The notes under the pieces were generated by a model, which was not told the DNA's origin, did no database searches, and was given only the letters and a program-made list of their open reading frames with translations. A program made the position numbers and the translations under genes. A stretch of DNA of 64,000 nt, from contig NZ_BBNB01000017.1 of assembly GCF_000759835.1 (NCBI RefSeq), positions 61,396 to 125,395 of the forward strand. Reading direction: 5' to 3'. Origin of the DNA: Citrobacter sedlakii NBRC 105722. GTDB taxonomy: Bacteria > Pseudomonadota > Gammaproteobacteria > Enterobacterales > Enterobacteriaceae. Positions 61,162 through 64,000 of the stretch are shown in pieces (the first letter of the stretch is position 1; every line of letters begins with the position of its first letter).

Positions 61162-63000
61162 ATGATTAAAAACATATCGCTGCTGACGGCGCTCTCCGTC
61201 ACGGCCTTTTCTGGTTGGGCACAGGATGCCACGCCTGATACGCTCGTCGTCACGGCAAATCGTTTTCAACAACCCGTCAACACTGTCCTGGCCCCTACGG
61301 ATATCGTCACTCGTGAAGATATCGACCGCTGGCAGTCCCGCACCGTTCTGGATGTTATGCGCCGTCTGCCGGGCGTGGACGTCGCGCAGAACGGCGGTAT
61401 GGGACAGAGTTCCTCCCTGTTTGTACGCGGCACTGAAGCGAAACATGTGCTGGTATTGGTGGACGGCATTCCGGTGGCGCGTCCGGGAATTACCAATAAC
61501 TCCGATATCGATCAAATTCCGGTCTCGCTGGTTCAGCGCATTGAATATATTCGGGGACCGCGCTCGGCGATATATGGCTCAGGGGCGATTGGCGGCGTGG
61601 TAAATATCATCACCATGGCGGGTGATGAGCGCGCGCAAATTAACGCGGGCGTCGGTTCGAACAGTTACCAACAGTATGACGGCACATGGCGTCAGCGTTT
61701 CGGTGATACGGTGTTGACGGCAGCGGGTGCTTACCAGTCCACCAAAGGCTTCGACGTGCAGCCGCGCTCCAGCTATAGCGGCGACGGCGATCGCGACGGT
61801 TACCGTAACAAACTGTTCTGGGGCGGCGTCGAACATAAATTTAACGATAATTTTGATGGCTACTTCCGCGGCTACGGCTATGCCAGCAATGCCGATTATG
61901 ACCAGGGCAACTGGGGATACGACGGCGGAAATGATGAGCATCAGAATTACACCCAGTCATGGGATACCGGGCTGCGTTTCAATTCCGGGATCTACTCGTC
62001 ACAACTGGTGGCCAACTACCAGCGCATTAAGGACTACAACTACAGCAGTCAGACCGGGCGCTACGCTACGGGATACACCCTGGATGATATGGAACAGCGC
62101 TATATCCAGTGGGGCAATAACGTGATCGTCGGTCATGGCGCGGTCAGCGCGGGGGTTGACTGGAAGCAGGAAAAACTGATGTCCTTTGGCGCTTCCGGAA
62201 CCGACAACTACAAGCGCGATAACACCGGGCTTTACCTGACCGGGCAGCAGCAGATCGACAGCGTGACCCTGGAAGCCTCGGGTCGTGAAGATCATGACGA
62301 TCAGTTTGGCTGGCACGGCACCTGGCAAACGGCAGCCGGCTGGCAGTTTGTCGACAACTATAAAGTGACGCTTTCCTACGGTACGGGTTTCCTCGCGCCT
62401 TCGCTTGGTCAGCAGTTTGGCGCTGAGCGCTTTGGCATCGCGTCCAACCCGAATCTGAAACCGGAAGAGTCTAAACAGTGGGAAGCCGGATTAGAGGGGG
62501 TGACCGGACCGCTGGACTGGCGTTTGTCGACCTATCATTACAAAATCCAGAACCTGATCGATTACAACAATAACACCTACTTCAACGTGAAGTCCGCGAC
62601 CATTAAAGGCCTGGAGTGGACAGGTAATATCACGACGGGGCCGGTCGATCATCGCTTAACGTTACAATATGTTGACCCGCGCGATGATGAAACCGATCAG
62701 CGGCTCTACCGGCGTGCAAAACAGCAGGTGAAGTATGAGCTGAGCGGCGAGGTGTATGACCTGGGATGGGATGTGACGTACCAATACATTGGCGAGCGCT
62801 ATGATTATGATTACGATAATTCCCGTAAGATAAAAATGGGCGGGCTGAGCGTGTGGGATATCGGACTTTCATATCCTGTCACCTCACACCTCACAGTTCG
62901 TGGTAAAATAGCCAACCTGTTCGATAAAGATTACGAGACAGTTTATGGCTACCAAACTGCAGGACGGGAATACACCTTGTCTGGCAGCTACACCTTCTGA
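61162..63000 (+). CDS. btuB: TonB-dependent vitamin B12 outer-membrane transporter BtuB
   Basis: 612 residues. A signal peptide (about 1-20, ending at GWAQ) is followed by the TonB box in DTLVVTANR (about 26-34). The plug domain covers about 40-152 (VLDVMRRLPGVDVAQNGGMG, RIEYIRGPRSAIYGSGAIGG), and a 22-strand barrel ends in the terminal aromatic YTLSGSYTF. Calcium-binding aspartates lie in the extracellular loops around DGDRDGYRN. It is close to E. coli BtuB and serves in addition as phage and colicin receptor in that species. Expression is repressed by adenosylcobalamin through the upstream riboswitch. The murI start lies inside its last 56 bases. Confidence 0.97.
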   Translation: MIKNISLLTALSVTAFSGWAQDATPDTLVVTANRFQQPVNTVLAPTDIVTREDIDRWQSRTVLDVMRRLPGVDVAQNGGMGQSSSLFVRGTEAKHVLVLVDGIPVARPGITNNSDIDQIPVSLVQRIEYIRGPRSAIYGSGAIGGVVNIITMAGDERAQINAGVGSNSYQQYDGTWRQRFGDTVLTAAGAYQSTKGFDVQPRSSYSGDGDRDGYRNKLFWGGVEHKFNDNFDGYFRGYGYASNADYDQGNWGYDGGNDEHQNYTQSWDTGLRFNSGIYSSQLVANYQRIKDYNYSSQTGRYATGYTLDDMEQRYIQWGNNVIVGHGAVSAGVDWKQEKLMSFGASGTDNYKRDNTGLYLTGQQQIDSVTLEASGREDHDDQFGWHGTWQTAAGWQFVDNYKVTLSYGTGFLAPSLGQQFGAERFGIASNPNLKPEESKQWEAGLEGVTGPLDWRLSTYHYKIQNLIDYNNNTYFNVKSATIKGLEWTGNITTGPVDHRLTLQYVDPRDDETDQRLYRRAKQQVKYELSGEVYDLGWDVTYQYIGERYDYDYDNSRKIKMGGLSVWDIGLSYPVTSHLTVRGKIANLFDKDYETVYGYQTAGREYTLSGSYTF

Positions 63001-63796
63001 TCCACGCCCCACCGTGCTGGTATTTGATTCCGGTGTCGGTGGGTTGTCGGTCTATGACGAGATTCGGCGCCTCCTGCCGGATCTCCACTATATATACGCT
63101 TTCGATAACGTCGCTTTTCCTTATGGAGAGAAAAGCGAAGAGTTTATTGTTGAGCGCGTCGTCGAGATAGTGACCGCCGTTCAGCAGCGCTATCCCCTTT
63201 CTCTGGCGGTGATTGCCTGCAATACGGCCAGTACCGTCTCGCTTCCCGCGCTGCGTGAGAAATTTGCTTTTCCCGTGGTGGGGGTCGTTCCGGCCATTAA
63301 ACCGGCGGCGCGCTTAACGGCCAATGGCATTGTGGGGCTGCTGGCGACGCGCGGTACCGTAAAACGGCCCTATACCCATGAGCTGATCGCGCGTTTTGCT
63401 AATGAATGCCAGATCGCGATGCTGGGTTCTGCTGAGCTGGTGGAACTGGCTGAAGCGAAACTGCACGGTGAGCCTGTTCCGCTGGAGGAACTGCAGCGGA
63501 TCCTGCGTCCCTGGCTGCGTATGCCAGAGCCTCCCGACACGGTAGTGCTCGGCTGTACGCACTTCCCATTACTAAAAGAAGAACTCCTGCGCGTTTTGCC
63601 GGAAGGGACGCGGCTGGTGGACTCCGGTGCGGCGATTGCACGGCGCACTGCCTGGCTACTGGAGCATGAAGCGCCGGATGCGAAATCGACGGACGCGAAT
63701 GTTGCTTATTGCATGGCGCTGACAGCAGAGACTGAACAACTTTTACCCGTTTTACAGCGTTATGGCTTTGAGTCGCTTGAAAAACTGTCGGTTTAA
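62945..63796 (+). CDS. murI: Glutamate racemase
   Basis: 283 residues, overlapping btuB by 56 bases in another frame, as in E. coli. It makes D-glutamate for peptidoglycan. The N-terminal extension (about 1-21) before VLVFDSGVGGLSVYDEI is the UDP-MurNAc-Ala-responsive segment of enteric MurI. The catalytic cysteines are in VIACNTASTVSLP (about 92) and VVLGCTHFPLLKEE (about 204). No separate promoter is obvious, so transcription probably comes partly from btuB. It is followed by the rRNA operon promoters. Confidence 0.97.
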   Translation: MATKLQDGNTPCLAATPSDPRPTVLVFDSGVGGLSVYDEIRRLLPDLHYIYAFDNVAFPYGEKSEEFIVERVVEIVTAVQQRYPLSLAVIACNTASTVSLPALREKFAFPVVGVVPAIKPAARLTANGIVGLLATRGTVKRPYTHELIARFANECQIAMLGSAELVELAEAKLHGEPVPLEELQRILRPWLRMPEPPDTVVLGCTHFPLLKEELLRVLPEGTRLVDSGAAIARRTAWLLEHEAPDAKSTDANVAYCMALTAETEQLLPVLQRYGFESLEKLSV

Positions 63797-63822
63797 CGCC
63801 AATTTGGGTAAATATCAGGCAG

Positions 63823-63884
63823 TCGAAAAATTATTTTAAATTTCCTCTTGTCAGCCCGAAATAACTCCCTATAATGCGCCACCA
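63823..63884 (+). promoter_or_regulatory. rRNA operon promoter P1 with UP element
   Basis: The A/T-rich UP element (about 63823-63846, AAAAATTATTTTAAATTT) is followed by -35 TTGTCA (63848-63853), a 16-base spacer and -10 TATAAT (63870-63875). The GC-rich discriminator GCGCCACC leads to the likely start at 63884. It matches E. coli rrnB P1, and the murI-rrn junction is also that of rrnB. Confidence 0.9.
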
Positions 63885-63967
63885 CTGACACGGAACAACG
63901 GCACGCAAGCCGCCGGGTCAGCGGGGTTCAGAGATGAACGCCGACAGAGAAAAGCGAAAATAATCGC

Positions 63968-63995
63968 TTGACTCTGAATGAGGAAAACGTAATAT
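63968..63995 (+). promoter_or_regulatory. rRNA operon promoter P2
   Basis: TTGACT (63968-63973), a 16-base spacer and TAATAT (63990-63995) form the second rrn promoter about 115 bases after P1. The rRNA leader and 16S gene lie beyond the window end. Confidence 0.8.
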
Positions 63996-64000
63996 ACGTG

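Overview
The window is a chromosomal segment of an enteric gammaproteobacterium in the Escherichia/Salmonella/Citrobacter group. The order cpxARP-fieF-pfkA-sbp-cdh ... tpiA ... glpFKX ... hslVU-ftsN-cytR-priA-rpmE-metJBL-metF-katG ... ppc-argECBH-oxyR-sthA-fabR-trmA-btuB-murI-rrn is that of the E. coli K-12 88-90 min region, and most proteins are close matches to the K-12 products as I remember them. Several features are not in K-12: two anion transporters between cdh and tpiA, a small membrane protein between zapB and rraA, and a decarboxylase-family protein with a LysR regulator between metL and metF. yijE and yijF, which lie between katG and gldA in K-12, are absent. A Citrobacter-like genome fits best, but the species cannot be fixed from this sequence alone.

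Layout. 1-7.5 kb: end of yiiM, the Cpx envelope-stress regulon core (cpxA, cpxR, divergent cpxP with the 3' UTR sRNA CpxQ), the metal exporter fieF, pfkA, sbp and cdh. 7.6-10.5 kb: two SLC13/DASS-type transporters. 10.5-19.8 kb: tpiA, yiiQ, yiiR, fpr, the glpFKX glycerol operon, zapB, a lineage-specific membrane protein, rraA and menA. 19.9-26.7 kb: the hslVU protease with a clear sigma32 promoter, ftsN, cytR, priA and rpmE. 26.8-33.5 kb: the methionine regulon (metJ, metBL, metF, with MetJ box arrays), interrupted by the decarboxylase/LysR pair. 33.7-35.8 kb: katG.

35.9-46.3 kb: a carbohydrate locus of gldA, fsaB and ptsA on the minus strand, divergent from frwC, frwB, pflD, pflC and frwD, with the AraC regulator yijO at the far end. 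It encodes a complete PTS phosphorelay (HPr-EI-EIIA in PtsA; EIIC and two EIIBs in Frw), a glycyl radical enzyme with a dehydratase/lyase-type active site, its activase, an aldolase and a dehydrogenase. It corresponds to the E. coli locus recently assigned to anaerobic breakdown of anhydro-sugars.

46.4-63.8 kb: eptC, ppc, the argE/argCBH divergent arginine genes with ARG boxes, oxyR with the divergent sRNA OxyS, sthA, fabR-yijD, trmA, the cobalamin-riboswitch-controlled btuB, and murI. The window ends inside an rRNA operon leader, just after tandem promoters P1 and P2. No prophage, insertion sequence, CRISPR array or tRNA was seen. REP-like palindromes occur in many intergenic gaps.
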